From Chara braunii (lineage: Eukaryota > Streptophyta > Charophyceae > Charales > Characeae): a stretch of DNA of 25,416 nucleotides. The notes beneath the pieces are model-generated. The model had not been told where the DNA came from. It saw nothing but the letters and a program-made list of their open reading frames with translations, and searched no databases. The translations under genes were made by a program, and so were the position numbers. Below, piece after piece: positions 8,095 through 17,459 of this stretch. Location of the stretch: assembly GCA_003427395.1 (NCBI GenBank), contig BFEA01000208.1:187223-212638 (forward strand), written 5' to 3'. Within the stretch, counting starts at the first letter, position 1, and each line of letters begins with the position of its first letter.

Positions 8095-8230
8095 AAAGGC
8101 TCTGATTTACCTGGGGCCAGTCAATTTGATACTGAAACCTCCAGATGCCTGAGGGAGTCAGATGAAAAGAAAAAAAAGGCTCTGATTTACCTGGGGCCAG
8201 TCAATTTGATACTGAAACCTCCAGATCCTC
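8095..8230. repeat. 79-bp direct duplication with A-runs
   Basis: AAGGCTCTGATTTACCTGGG through ACCTCCAGAT occurs at about 8096-8151 and 8175-8226, each copy preceded by an A-rich run. The paired A-rich tails suggest repeat units ending in poly(A). Confidence 0.8.
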
Positions 8231-8281
8231 GCCGTTTTTTGACGTTTTGATTCATAAAAACGACAATCCTTACACTCCCCC

Positions 8282-8286
<5 letters not shown>

Positions 8287-8334
<48 letters not shown>
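8287..8334. repeat. (CT)n microsatellite
   Basis: About 24 perfect CT dinucleotides. Confidence 0.97.
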
Positions 8335-8336
<2 letters not shown>

Positions 8337-8599
8337 GAATACTATGCCATCCTTACACATGAACACAGAACTAAAGAGTGACTAGCCTATCCCCAGGTGA
8401 TTGTGGCGTCTGTGTGATGGTGGTGTGGCATCCATGTTTCAGCAACAGCTGTCTTGGGTAAGGGACCTCCCCCTGTTCTCTCCGGGCTATACACAATGAA
8501 AACAGGATGTAGTCACATCCATGTATGTGCAAATTCTGTTCTAACTTGCCATGGACATGTCTGCGCAAATTATGTGCCAACTTAGCTGAGCCTGGTGTA

Positions 8600-9165
8600 A
8601 CAGGTTATGACGAATAGCCTATGCTAATTCTATGCCAACAGAGCATGAACCTGGCCTACCACGTTGACTAGACCATGGGCGTACTATCATGAATATCAGC
8701 ATAGCACCGTACATAAGACAGGACAAGCTTGAACCTGGAGTAACAGCTTATGGTAAATAATGTGGTTCACAGATCCGTACAGACAGGCGAAAAGTCCTCC
8801 ATGCGAGCACGGATTCGAACTGGCGACCTCAGCCTCAGAAGCCAAGTATCTTAGCCACTACAGCCAGGACACGGTGTTCAAAAGTGGAACCATACCGTTC
8901 ATGATATCCACCCCATCCCCGCAAGGCTGTAGTGTCCAACGCAACCCCCACACCACACACAACACCACATGGGCACATCATACGGACGCAGCAAGCCTGT
9001 GCTAATTCTGTGCCAGTGGAGCGTGAACTTGGCCTAACATGTTGACTAGATCACGGTTGTACTATCATGAATACGACCAAAGCATCTTATCACGGCTGTA
9101 CTACCATGGATATGAGCAAAGCATCTTACATAGACAGTACAAAACCAACTTGTACTAGCAAGCAT
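8600..9165. repeat. Pair of diverged ~150-bp repeats around a tRNA-like segment
   Basis: The left copy (about 8615-8735) and right copy (about 8990-9145) share GCCT.TGCTAATTCT.TGCCA, GAGC.TGAAC.TGGCCTA, GTTGACTAGA and GTACTATCATGAATA. Between them lies a tRNA-like segment (8806-8872). The right copy has a further short internal duplication (CTGTACTA.CATG, AAAGCATCTTA). Confidence 0.65.
8806..8872 (-). repeat. tRNA-like segment (B box, imperfect A box)
   Basis: The minus strand reads GTCCTGGCTGTAGTGGCTAA, then an anticodon-arm-like TTGGCTTCTGAGGCTGA (loop TTCTGAG, formal anticodon CTG), then GTTCGAATC as a perfect B box. The T stem and acceptor stem do not pair properly, so this is probably a decayed tRNA or tRNA-derived SINE and not a functional gene. 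Confidence 0.45.
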
Positions 9166-9302
9166 AGACCATCACACACTTCACAAAACCCTCGAACATC
9201 AGAGCAGCCCGAGGGATGTGTAAATTGTGTGGGATAGTCTGTGCTCGTGATATTCCACTAGTAGATAGCCACTAACCTATTACACCGATCTCATTTGATC
9301 AG

Positions 9303-9366
9303 GATTCGAACTCATGATCTGTTTATTAACAGTTATATGCGCGACATTGCTCGTACCATTTAGCCA
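9303..9366 (-). repeat. tRNA-derived SINE-like element, second copy
   Basis: On the minus strand TGGCTAAATGG (9356-9366) is a perfect A box and GTTCGAATC (9303-9311) a perfect B box, again 44 nt apart. The region shares AACAGATCA.GAGTTCGAATC and following ATGAGATC with the plus-strand element at 4872-4935. Confidence 0.6.
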
Positions 9367-9374
9367 CATGGCTT

Positions 9375-10514
9375 GGTCTGTAACCGCTTCTGAAATATCT
9401 ACCATCAGTCTCAAACAACCAGGGCTGCATGGCTCCAGAGGGCTTTCTGCAATCAGGGCAGTCTACTTGAGGAGCTTTGGACCGCTGCATGGGTCTACAT
9501 AGCAGTGGCCGGGTGACGTCCCCGACAAGTCGAAGGAAGTCCTAAATGTGAGCACGACCTGAGAAATGTTTGCATCAAAGATAATGATGAGTGAAAAGCA
9601 TAGCTACTGTCTCACCCAGCAAATTCTGCCGAACCAAGTTCTCAAACACCTGTCCGACGGTAACATCAAGGGCTTTCGAGTTTGAGGGCATACTCACAAG
9701 CGGTGTAGTTCCCGTCGGGGAAGTTGAAGTCAGTCCTCATGTGGCCAGCACGGGAGACTCTCTGAGAGAGCTCGCAGCCAAGGTAGTGACGTCTGAAAAG
9801 CATGCTTACTATCCCAACATGAGAGCATGACATGCAAGATTGGCAGCCACGATAACAGTGAGTGAAAAGCATTGTTGCTGTCTAAACATGTGGACGCGCA
9901 CGATGATTGCCCGGATGGCACTAGCCGGAATAACCCTGTCCAGATCCCTGTCCAAAAACAACTTTACCAGGTTGTGAGAATTAATAAAATTAACAATTCA
10001 AGAAAACAAACGAAAAAGGTAGCTGCATGATGTAATACTGTTCACCTAGCCTGTATCCGGGTCGTCCTCGAAGATTCGGGGTGTCCCACTGTCCCTATGG
10101 TAGCACACAGGGTGCCTGTCGCTCTTCGGAAGGTGCGGGTTGGTGAAGGTCTAGGTCTGGATAGAGAGGTCTGGGTCGCGCCGCTATAGCGCTCAACTTG
10201 CGATAAGATTAGGATATAACAGGTCACAAATGATACCCCCTGGAGAAAGACTGTCCCTGGGGTTGGCACAAGCCATCTGATCCCCTCACTGGTACAGTAC
10301 GACGACAGGCACCTCCCGAGGCCTAGCATCCACCCTCTACTACAACATGGACCAATTCTGAAAAGGAAAAAAAAAAAAAAAAAGGTATTCTTTCCAGTGC
10401 TGCAGTACAAACAATACTTGGGGAGCGTGAACCATCGTCCCAAAAATACAGTGGCATCTTCTGCCTCTCTCCGCAAATGTGGATAAGCGCTGGCTTCCAT
10501 TACTCACAAGTGCA
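9375..10514. other. No gene recognised; diverged local repeats
   Basis: A diverged pair (GAAG..AGTCCT.A.TGTG..CAGCACG) is at about 9532-9560 and 9723-9755, and GTGAGTGAAAAGCAT-like pieces recur at 9588, 9798 and 9862. A minus-strand frame of 152 codons at 10042-10500 has no recognisable domain and contains an A-run; I do not support it as coding. Confidence 0.4.
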
Positions 10515-10632
10515 CTAGGGAACATATGTACAAATCTGAGATCCCTGCAAAAAAAACGAAGTTATTCCTAACTGCATGACTAGGGAACATATGTACAAAT
10601 CTGAGATCCCAAGTTATTCCTAACTGCATGAA
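10515..10632. repeat. Short tandem duplication (~60 bp)
   Basis: CTAGGGAACATATGTACAAA..GAGATCCC occurs at about 10515 and 10580, and AAGTTATTCCTAACTGCATGA follows each. The copies are nearly perfect, with an A-rich insertion of 12 nt in the first. Confidence 0.88.
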
Positions 10633-11110
10633 GTGTAAGACAGTAAGAGGGGAGGAAACATGTGCTAAGCTCTATAAAACCAAGTTGCAGTGAAAGTTGT
10701 GAAACAGGTCAGGACCACAGCAAATTCATGAAATGAAGCGGCAAGGCCAGAAACAAAAGGCACCTCACTCTTGATGGTAGGCTGCACAGTACACACCTGA
10801 ACAAGCTGGATCATAAAGGAAATCGCCGAACCCTGTTGCAAACAAATACTATTGAGACCCAGGGAATCCGCCGTCCTTTGGGGAAATGAAGTGAAAAGCA
10901 CCCAGCCGGCAAGCGGTACGAAAGAAGCCGCGCAACCGCAAAGAATCGACCCGCTGCACACATTCCTTGCATGTTATACATTTTGATGATTTTGTAAAAC
11001 TGAACAACCGATTGAACAATCAAATTGTCCATCCTGTCGCAAAGCAGCAACTAACTGACAAAAGTGGACTCCCGGGGAACACCTTGCCTTGCTGTTAAAG
11101 AGAACCATTC
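10633..11110. other. No gene recognised
   Basis: No supported exon, RNA gene or repeat. Confidence 0.4.
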
Positions 11111-11203
11111 ACTGACGCGATTCCACATTCATCGACGCGATCCCTTATTCATTGATGCAATTCCACATCCATCAACGCAATTTCACATTCATGGGTGCAA
11201 TTT
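11111..11203. repeat. 20-bp minisatellite, 4.6 copies
   Basis: Units starting at 11111, 11131, 11151, 11171 and 11191 follow the pattern AT.GACGCGATTCCACATTC with exact 20-bp periodicity and several substitutions per unit. Confidence 0.85.
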
Positions 11204-11812
11204 AAACCGACGTCACCGTGCAAAAATAGCATTTGTGCAACTCAGTTGCGTGAAATTTTCACAATGTACACCAATGAGACTTGAACAGGCTAAAAGTAAA
11301 AGCACCGTGAGGTCTGACACCACGCTCAGCTTTGTCCTCATCAGAGTCGCGGACAAGCTCTGTCAACCTCTCAAAACATAGCCACAAAGTTACGAGGGTC
11401 GCCATTCATCAGCAGCCCACGTCACCCAGCGGGTAATAACCTTTTCGCAGAGCAGTCGTCTGTCACTCATAGCCAAGACTTGCTCTGCAGATATGGGGGT
11501 CGCGATTCATCAAGGTGACAAACAAGGCTGGTCACTGTCTTAGGGCATAGCCACAGTGCCAGAAGACGCCCCAGAAGAAGCCCCAGCCATGGGCGTGATA
11601 ATCTTTCACCTGTTGCCAAGGTTTGGCCGAAAGATACAACAATCATCATTCCCCGTCGTACACGTCAGGGAAGAACAAGCCTCATGCGCTACGCCGTGTA
11701 ACAGGTTGCCGGCAATGATTACGTAAAAATAAAGGTTTTCGTTCGCTCCGGCCCTCTCAGCCTTCACCCTGGTGCTGTGAAGGGTTGAGGTTTGTGGTAT
11801 AGATCTGCAAGC
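11204..11812. other. No gene recognised; diverged duplication
   Basis: Fragments such as CATAGCCACA and GTCGC.ATTCATCA recur at about 11379-11410 and 11510-11560, pointing to an old duplication. Nothing coding is supported. Confidence 0.4.
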
Positions 11813-11977
11813 TTAAACCGTCAGTACACGGCCCCAGCCGTGCTAAAAGATACTCCTCGCCTGGTCCAAAAAGTCCGGGGCCGGCGCGCCGTTGATAAAA
11901 ATCATCAGCGGCCCGCATCGCGTTTCAGCCTCTGAAAGGGGCCCGCGGCCAATGTATGGCAAGCACTGGTGGTTTAA
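11813..11977. mobile_element. TTAA-flanked MITE-like element, copy 2
   Basis: The element of 157 bp (11817-11973) lies between TTAA at 11813-11816 and 11974-11977. Its ends are ACCGTCAGTACACGGCCCC on the left and, from the right on the other strand, ACCACCAGTGCTTGCC. It shares with copy 1 the interior GCGCCGT.GATAAAA, a CCTC.GAAAGGG..CC block and both termini. No coding capacity. Confidence 0.7.
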
Positions 11978-12850
11978 AGAGTCGGGAGTTGCACTACCAC
12001 AGTGTCGCTAATCATCTACTTGTCACTCACATCTACTCTTAACACCGGATTTCATTTCAGACGTTGGCCTTTGTCTAACTGCATATGCAGCCCGTACAAC
12101 AACCTTGATGTAGGTCATGTAATTGTGTCACTACTACTACCAGTATCTCTGAGGAGAAATAATGTCAAATATCGACAGTGGAAGTCTTCATCCCTAGGTC
12201 AGCAAGAATTCGTCACTCTTACCTCATAAGCCCACAGAAGGTGATTCATAACCTTCCACAATGAACAGGCCCGGTACTCCAATAAACGCTACACAGCGGT
12301 TTCACAGCGGTTCCACCGTACAACTTATGAATGCTATAACTCACATGTGCGAATGATCTGCTTGTTGCTCGCATCTATTTTTTATGAATCCCGCTGCTTC
12401 CTCCCGACTGCAACCAATCGCTAAGCAATCTACTTCATTTATTTCTTGCCGGGGGGGGAAAAGGGGAGGAGACGGGAAAAAGGGGTTACTTTTTCTCAGT
12501 ATACGTTTTAGGAGTGCTCTTATTAACCACGGATTGAACCGTGGCCATTTGATAACAGAATCTTTCACAATCTGATGCACAGTGAAGGATGACCAGTTCA
12601 CGGGCTGATGCATTGCCAGAAAAGTAGGAGTTCACCATCTAATGGATATTCAAGAATGAAGGGTTAACTTCCCAATCGAGCGTGAAACTTCCATGCAGAA
12701 GAAAATTACCAAGCAGCCATCATCACCCTATTCATTGCTTTTGCGTTTTCAAACTTGGACTGCAACCTCCCCCTTGTCAGGAACAACCTATCCTAACCTC
12801 TTTTTTCTTTTCTTAAGGACTCTATTTGTGGACAAAACAGGGTACCTAAA
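11978..12850. other. No gene recognised
   Basis: Mixed intronic-type sequence with no supported exon. A G-run (12451-12458) and an A-run occur near 12480. TTCACAGCGGTT is locally doubled near 12300. Confidence 0.4.
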
Positions 12851-12854
12851 TAAC

Positions 12855-13590
12855 CTGTCTAGTATCTACACAGACCAACTATCGAATTCGGGTACGCTCG
12901 GATACAATGTCCTTAAGTCCGTACGAGGGAAGCGTGAAGATACCCCACGAGGGGGCAAGTTGTCATCTTATCAGCCCCTAAAGGGGGCATCTCATCCTCC
13001 TCTTATCAACACGTGAAGCACCCATCCGGTCCTCTTATGAGGCCCTAGATATCCTGTCTATGCAGACAAACTGTCCAAATCTGCTGAGCTCGGGTTACCA
13101 TGTCCACAAATCCATACGAGGGCAGTGTGAATATACCCCTCGAGGGGGCGAGCTATCATTTTATCAGTTCCTAAAGGGGGCACCTCATCCTCTTATCAAC
13201 ACCTGAAACAACCATCTGGTCCCCTAATCAGCCCCTTGATATCCTGTTAACACAGACAAACTATTAAAATCTGCTAAGCCCGGATGCGATGTCCTCAAGT
13301 CTATACGAGGGCAGTGTGAGTATACCTCTCGAGGGGGCGAGTTATCTCCTACAGGCCACAGGAAAGAGTCTCTCTTGTATCCACCCCCCAGGGTGCATTT
13401 ATTAGCCCCTAGAGGGGCCACTAATCAACACTTAAAACACCCATATATGATCCTCTTAATGAGCCCCTAGAAAGAGCATCTTATAACCCCGTAGAGGGGG
13501 TGCATTTTATCCTCTTATCGAGCACACCTAGAGCAACCATCTTGTCCTCTTATCAGCCTTTACAGGGTATATCATATCCCTCTTACCTAC
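12855..13590. repeat. ~185-bp tandem array with CCCCT..AGGGG palindromes
   Basis: Three good units (about 12865-13040, 13045-13240, 13245-13400) share CAGACAAACTAT, a GATG/CATGTCC block, ATACGAGGGCAGTGTGA.TATACC, CGAGGGGGCGAG and CCTCTTATCAACAC. Degenerate copies continue to about 13590. Small palindromes such as CCCCTAAAGGGG, CCCTCGAGGG and GCCCCTAGAGGGGC recur in the units and could form short hairpins. Confidence 0.8.
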
Positions 13591-14279
13591 CCAATCCAAA
13601 AAACTACTACCGAAGAACTACCAATGTTTCGTACTACTACCACAGTACTAAAAAATGGCCTGCACTACTACCACAGTAGTACAGTTTGATCCCATCCAAC
13701 GGTTGCGTGATCCCCACTCTGATATCTCTATAGGTCCAACGACAGTTGGACTCTGACCACATGGAACCACATGGAACCATCCTGCCTCCGAGCCTACAGT
13801 ACGGGAATGCCCCAAAGCCGTCATTTGTGTGTTCAATTTTCCTAGAGTAGAGGAAATGCCCAAATGAATATTCATCGTCCCATGACCCACAACGGTTGGA
13901 TCCAATGATTGGTCCTCAGGGAACTCATGCGTTCAACTTTTCCCACCATGCGTGGCCCAGATGCATTTGTTAGTGTTTGGCAAGTGGTGTGGAGAGCCCC
14001 TAAGGAATCCTGCAGCTACCAACAGTCGAAGCAATCCTACAGCTGCCCATTCCCACTGCTACAAAGGCTGTTCTGTAACTTTCTTCAAATAACACACGTA
14101 ATTCAAAAGAGCAGTAGATCATGCCATTTTTCTACCCACCTAGACCTCAAATGACCCACCTGTGCCCGTCTTGCTTCTCGTGCCCTCTCTACCGTAATCA
14201 ACCCCATTTTCATCACCAAGTTATTCCAACCCTTAGCGCTAGCTGTCGTTCCATAAAGCAGGCCCCAGTGTGTCTTTTC

Positions 14280-14640
14280 CTCACTCTCTGTTGACAATTC
14301 AAGACCCCCAGAAGAATGCCATGATAAATGCCCCGTCCCTTCCCCAGTGCTCAACTGACTTCCAACCAGTCGACTTCGCTACAGAATGCCATTACCATTT
14401 TCCTTTCCCAGTGCTATGCAGACTTTGCTCTACACTCTCTGTTCACAACTTGAGAAACCCGGAAGAATATCACGACACATGTTCCCTCCCCAAAATTAAG
14501 CTGACTTCCAACCTGTCGACTTGGACACGGAACATGTTCATTTCCCAATGCTGAGCTGAATTCCAACCAGTCGACTTGGGTCCAGAACGCCATGATCATG
14601 TTCCTTTCCAAGTGCTAAGAAGACTCCACTATGCCTTCTT
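14280..14640. repeat. Diverged repeats with ~70-160 bp periodicity
   Basis: GACTTCCAACC.GTCGACTT appears near 14350 and 14505, and in variant form near 14560. ACACTCTCTGTT.ACAA.T is near 14273 and 14430, and TTCC.TTCCCA.TGCT near 14400 and 14540. The pattern is a nested old tandem array; no coding signal is seen. Confidence 0.7.
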
Positions 14641-15062
14641 ACAATGATTCGGCGCGCTCGCCACACAACTACCACCCCAGTGAATAATACGCCAAGCTGT
14701 GCGTGTCCCATTTCTTGACGTCTTCTGCCATTACTGACCCCCAGCCTGGAATACTGGCAGTCGATCATAGACGAAGGCCCTAGCCGCTTCCCGTCTTTGC
14801 ACCTTTGAAATTGAGAACCCCAGCCAGCAAGCATATCCTCCCCCTGTCCGTCTGCCAGTGCCTCATTACCACTCCCCAGCTCTCCTCCTTAAATATCATC
14901 AACGCCCTAGAAACAATTGCATCCACCTCAGCGATAACCGCAAGAGAAGCTGGCAGCAAACCCATGACATCACCATCGCCACATCCACACAACAGACACG
15001 TTAAACCGCATCTCCAAAAAGATCATTACCAATCCTCACAATTCAACCCTCCTCGGTGCTCC

Positions 15063-15065
<3 letters not shown>

Positions 15066-15157
<92 letters not shown>

Positions 15158-15158
15158 N

Positions 15159-15219
<61 letters not shown>
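15066..15219. repeat. Compound (CT)n(CA)n microsatellite with one unknown base
   Basis: About 22 CT units pass directly into about 54 CA units. A single n at 15158 shows the consensus was not resolved; the true length is probably uncertain. Confidence 0.97.
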
Positions 15220-15357
15220 AGAAGCACCCTCCATCTAGCTGTTTTGCAAGCTACGAGAAGAGTAGCATCCCAATGGGAAGAACACATTCAGCCCCAAGAA
15301 TGATCCTTGGAAGCAAATCAAACCCTCCCATGGGAGGGCAAAGAAAGTAACGCACAC

Positions 15358-15564
15358 CTTTTTCCTCAAGGCAGACTCTGGGTTCACTTCTGCCCTTTCC
15401 GTCCGCAGCTTCTGGATTTCCTCCTCTAACCGCTCACACTTCTCTTTCCACTGCTCCGCCTCGGACTTCTGACTTGCCCCCTCCTTCTCCAGCTCCTCTG
15501 CCTTTTCTTTGGTGGAGAGAATTTCAAGCTGCAGTTTTGCAACTTTTGCTCTCAGCGACGAAAC
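15358..15564 (-). CDS. Coiled-coil protein gene, exon B (207 bp)
   Basis: The exon lies between CTGATTGCAG|GTTTCG and AGGAAAAAG|GTGTGC on the minus strand. It is phase 0 at both ends and encodes 69 residues. Pattern: SSLRAKVAKLQLEILSTKEK, then Glu/Lys-rich heptads through WKEKCERLEEEIQKLRTERA. This is near-ideal coiled coil with Leu at a/d positions. The intron immediately upstream (15839-15933) contains an inverted, diverged copy of its middle part. Continuity with exon C is inferred from phase, strand and composition; the intervening intron would be long. Confidence 0.83.
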
Positions 15565-15838
15565 CTGCAATCAGCCAGACAGTTTCGAGTATTAGAGTTA
15601 AAGATTGAAGCTTGGAGGAAGGAGGGAGGGAGGGAGTTAAAATCGGGGCTTAAACCACCATTGCTCTCGAAACAAATTTATGGGACACACAAACTTAAGC
15701 GTGGAGCATCTGTTCAGAAAAGTTTTGGGCCTACCGAACCGCCACCGACCAGAATGGTGCATGCTTTAGAATTGCTTTAGGAGCACTGGTGCAGTTGCAG
15801 TTTTAATTGAAGTACACATGACTTCGCAGAAACGGGGG

Positions 15839-15933
15839 TTGCACTTTCACAGCTGCCGCTTGAAATTCTATCCACAAAAGAGAGGGCAGAGGAGCTGGGG
15901 AAGGAGGGGGCAAGTCAGAAGTCCGAGGCAGAG
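15839..15933 (+). pseudogene. Inverted diverged copy of exon B
   Basis: The plus strand here resembles exon B's coding strand (GCTTGAAATTCT.TCCAC, GGCAGAGGAGCTGG.GAAGGAGGGGGCAAGTCAGA, AGTCCGAGGC) with about 85% identity over roughly 95 bp. The orientation is opposite to the gene. It runs into a (GAA)n/(GGA)n tract (15934-16003). It is not expressible as part of the same protein. Confidence 0.85.
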
Positions 15934-16016
15934 GAGTAGAAGAAGAAGAAGAAGAAGAAGAAGAAGAAGACGAAGGAGGAGGAGGAGGAGGAGGTTGAGG
16001 AGGAGGAAGGGCTTAC

Positions 16017-16046
16017 CTCCTCATTTGCTTTTGGCAAGCCCACTAC
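16017..16046 (-). CDS. Candidate 30-nt in-frame mini-exon
   Basis: The minus strand reads CTGACAG|(30 nt)|GTAAGC. The 30 nt encode VVGLPKANEE in phase 0, matching the phase on both sides (exons A and B). Its end (AAAGCAAATGAGGAG|GTAAGC) resembles exon A's end (AAAGCAAAGAATGAG|GTATGC), so it could equally be a decayed copy of exon A's boundary. It is excluded from my main protein model. Confidence 0.25.
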
Positions 16047-16290
16047 CTGTCAGTTTGTCAAGTCGACTCTCAGAAGGACAACAGTGTGCAAAAGGAGATG
16101 ATAAGGAGACAGAAAAACAGAAGAAAAAGACAGTGAACATGAAGGATGTATACAATGTTAGACAGTGAACATGAAGAATGCATAGTGTAAGCGAGGGTAG
16201 CAGTGTTGTTCACGTGCCACGGCACCAGAATCAAATGCCAAAAGGGAGAAAAGAAAAACCAATAAGAGAGAAACCAGACAGCCCCCGGAA

Positions 16291-16415
16291 TCGTTCAAAA
16301 CATGCGATTTTGACAGGGGTAAGAAGAGGAGGAGCAGCAGGAGAAGGATGAAGTCATTTAAGACATGCCATTCTGACAGACGTAAGAAAATGATGAGGAG
16401 AAGTAGTAGGAAGCG
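16291..16415. repeat. ~63-bp tandem duplication
   Basis: TC.TT.AA.ACATGC.ATT.TGACAG followed by G.GTAAGAA and an AGGAG-rich stretch occurs twice, back to back, ending 5 nt before exon A's donor. Confidence 0.7.
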
Positions 16416-16420
16416 CATAC

Positions 16421-16561
16421 CTCATTCTTTGCTTTCGCAACATCCTCCAGAGCTTCATCTCGCTCTGATCTTGCACGTGCAGCTTCCAACCTTGATGTTG
16501 CAGCCTCCGTGATCAATTCCTTCACGCGAGCATCTAGCCGTTCGGCTTCACTTTGATAATG
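16421..16561 (-). CDS. Coiled-coil protein gene, exon A (141 bp)
   Basis: The exon lies between CCTGTCATTGCAG|CATTATC and AAAGAATGAG|GTATGC on the minus strand, phase 0 at both ends, encoding 47 residues (HYQSEAERLDARVKELI to EDVAKAKNE). It has Ala/Glu/Arg-rich heptads as in the other exons. It is the most upstream exon I can support. There is no start codon context, so the gene's 5' end lies at higher coordinates, beyond the retrotransposon or outside the window. Confidence 0.8.
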
Positions 16562-16744
16562 CTGCAATGACAGGAAGGCCCAAGAGTGAGTGAGAGAGAG
16601 CATGCCCGCGGAGAACAGACGCCACTCTGCATGAATTCTTGCTTCTTCCAAGCACACAACCTTCCAATAGAGTAATCACCCACTGTCCAGACATATACAC
16701 AATCAAATCCAGGCAAAGCGCAAGAGGGCGAGCGGGCGGAGGGT

Positions 16745-17125
16745 GTGTGATGGGTGATGATTCGATTCGAGAAGGGAGAGGGGACGGCAGAGCAGAGGGA
16801 GAGCGAGGGACAGAGAGACCACTTACAGCCGGTATTCCACCAGCCCACTGCCTGGCTGCGAAATAATGAATGGTCGAGACAAATCCGGACAAAACATGAA
16901 TGGTGTGAAACATGAATGGTGTGATGGATTATGAATTGAGAAGGGAGTGGAGAGGGAAGAGTAGAGAGAGATTGAGAGACAGAGAGGCCCCTTACAGACG
17001 GGTGTGATGGATTATGAATTGAGAAGGGAGGGGAGAGGGCAGAGCAGAGAGAGATTGAGAGACAGAGAGACCCCTTACAGACGCGGTATTCCACCAAGGC
17101 CACGGCCTGGCTGTGAAATAATGAA
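16745..17125. repeat. Tandem purine-rich repeats with a repeated exon-like core
   Basis: Units share ATTGAGAAGGGAG, GGCAGAGCAGAG, GAGATTGAGAGACAGAGAG and CCCTTACAG. The outer units (about 16745-16872 and 16990-17125) end in GGTATTCCACCA..GCC..CTGGCTG.GAAATAATGAATGGTC, while the middle unit lacks that tail. On the minus strand the tail reads as acceptor, 29 or 32 nt, then GTAAG. Confidence 0.8.
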
Positions 17126-17459
17126 TGGTCAAGTCAATGCCTACTCATGGGCAGGTGCTGTCACATCACAGAGCCCAGCGTCTAGCTGTCCTAGGTGAAT
17201 GATGGTATGACTCATCGGTGAGCCCTCTCAGGTCCCGAGGCTCGACAGGCATGTTTTCTTGCCTGGCACCCAACCTCCCTCACCGGTTACCAGACCGTGT
17301 TTTCATACATCTGATGCACAAAGGGCCCTTGTGCTGCAAACAATAGAAGGAAAAAAGAAAAGCGTTTTTTTGGTACAGAAAGAGAAACAAAAGAAGACAA
17401 AACAACATGCTGCAGCGCATGTAGGACTTCACGGACAGCCCACAAAAAAATTAGACAAA

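Larger units (their letters stand above)
7953..15357 (-). other. Putative ~7.4-kb intron between exons B and C
   Basis: In the exon model this whole span is removed between phase-0 exons B and C. It holds microsatellites, a MITE, SINE-like fragments and several tandem arrays listed separately, and no frame with coiled-coil or other recognisable coding character. A small undetected exon, or an independent gene, cannot be excluded. Confidence 0.5.

Noticed and set aside
8806-8872. Functional tRNA-Gln(CTG) gene
   Set aside because: The anticodon arm is plausible, but T stem and acceptor stem do not pair and the A box is imperfect.
10042-10500. 152-codon minus-strand frame
   Set aside because: No recognisable domain, an A-run in the middle (poly-Phe), and no splice or start context.
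11330-11360. Minus-strand CTGATGAGGAC resembling a second hammerhead core
   Set aside because: No GAAA box and no pairing helix II follow at the expected distance.
13694-13901. Possible MITE with ATCCAACGGTTG terminal inverted repeats
   Set aside because: CAAC.GTTG is itself palindromic, so the inverted match is trivial; beyond it only three bases agree.
15036-15287. Long frames of alternating His-Thr, Cys-Val or Ser-Leu
   Set aside because: Translations of CT/CA microsatellite in several frames; not genes.
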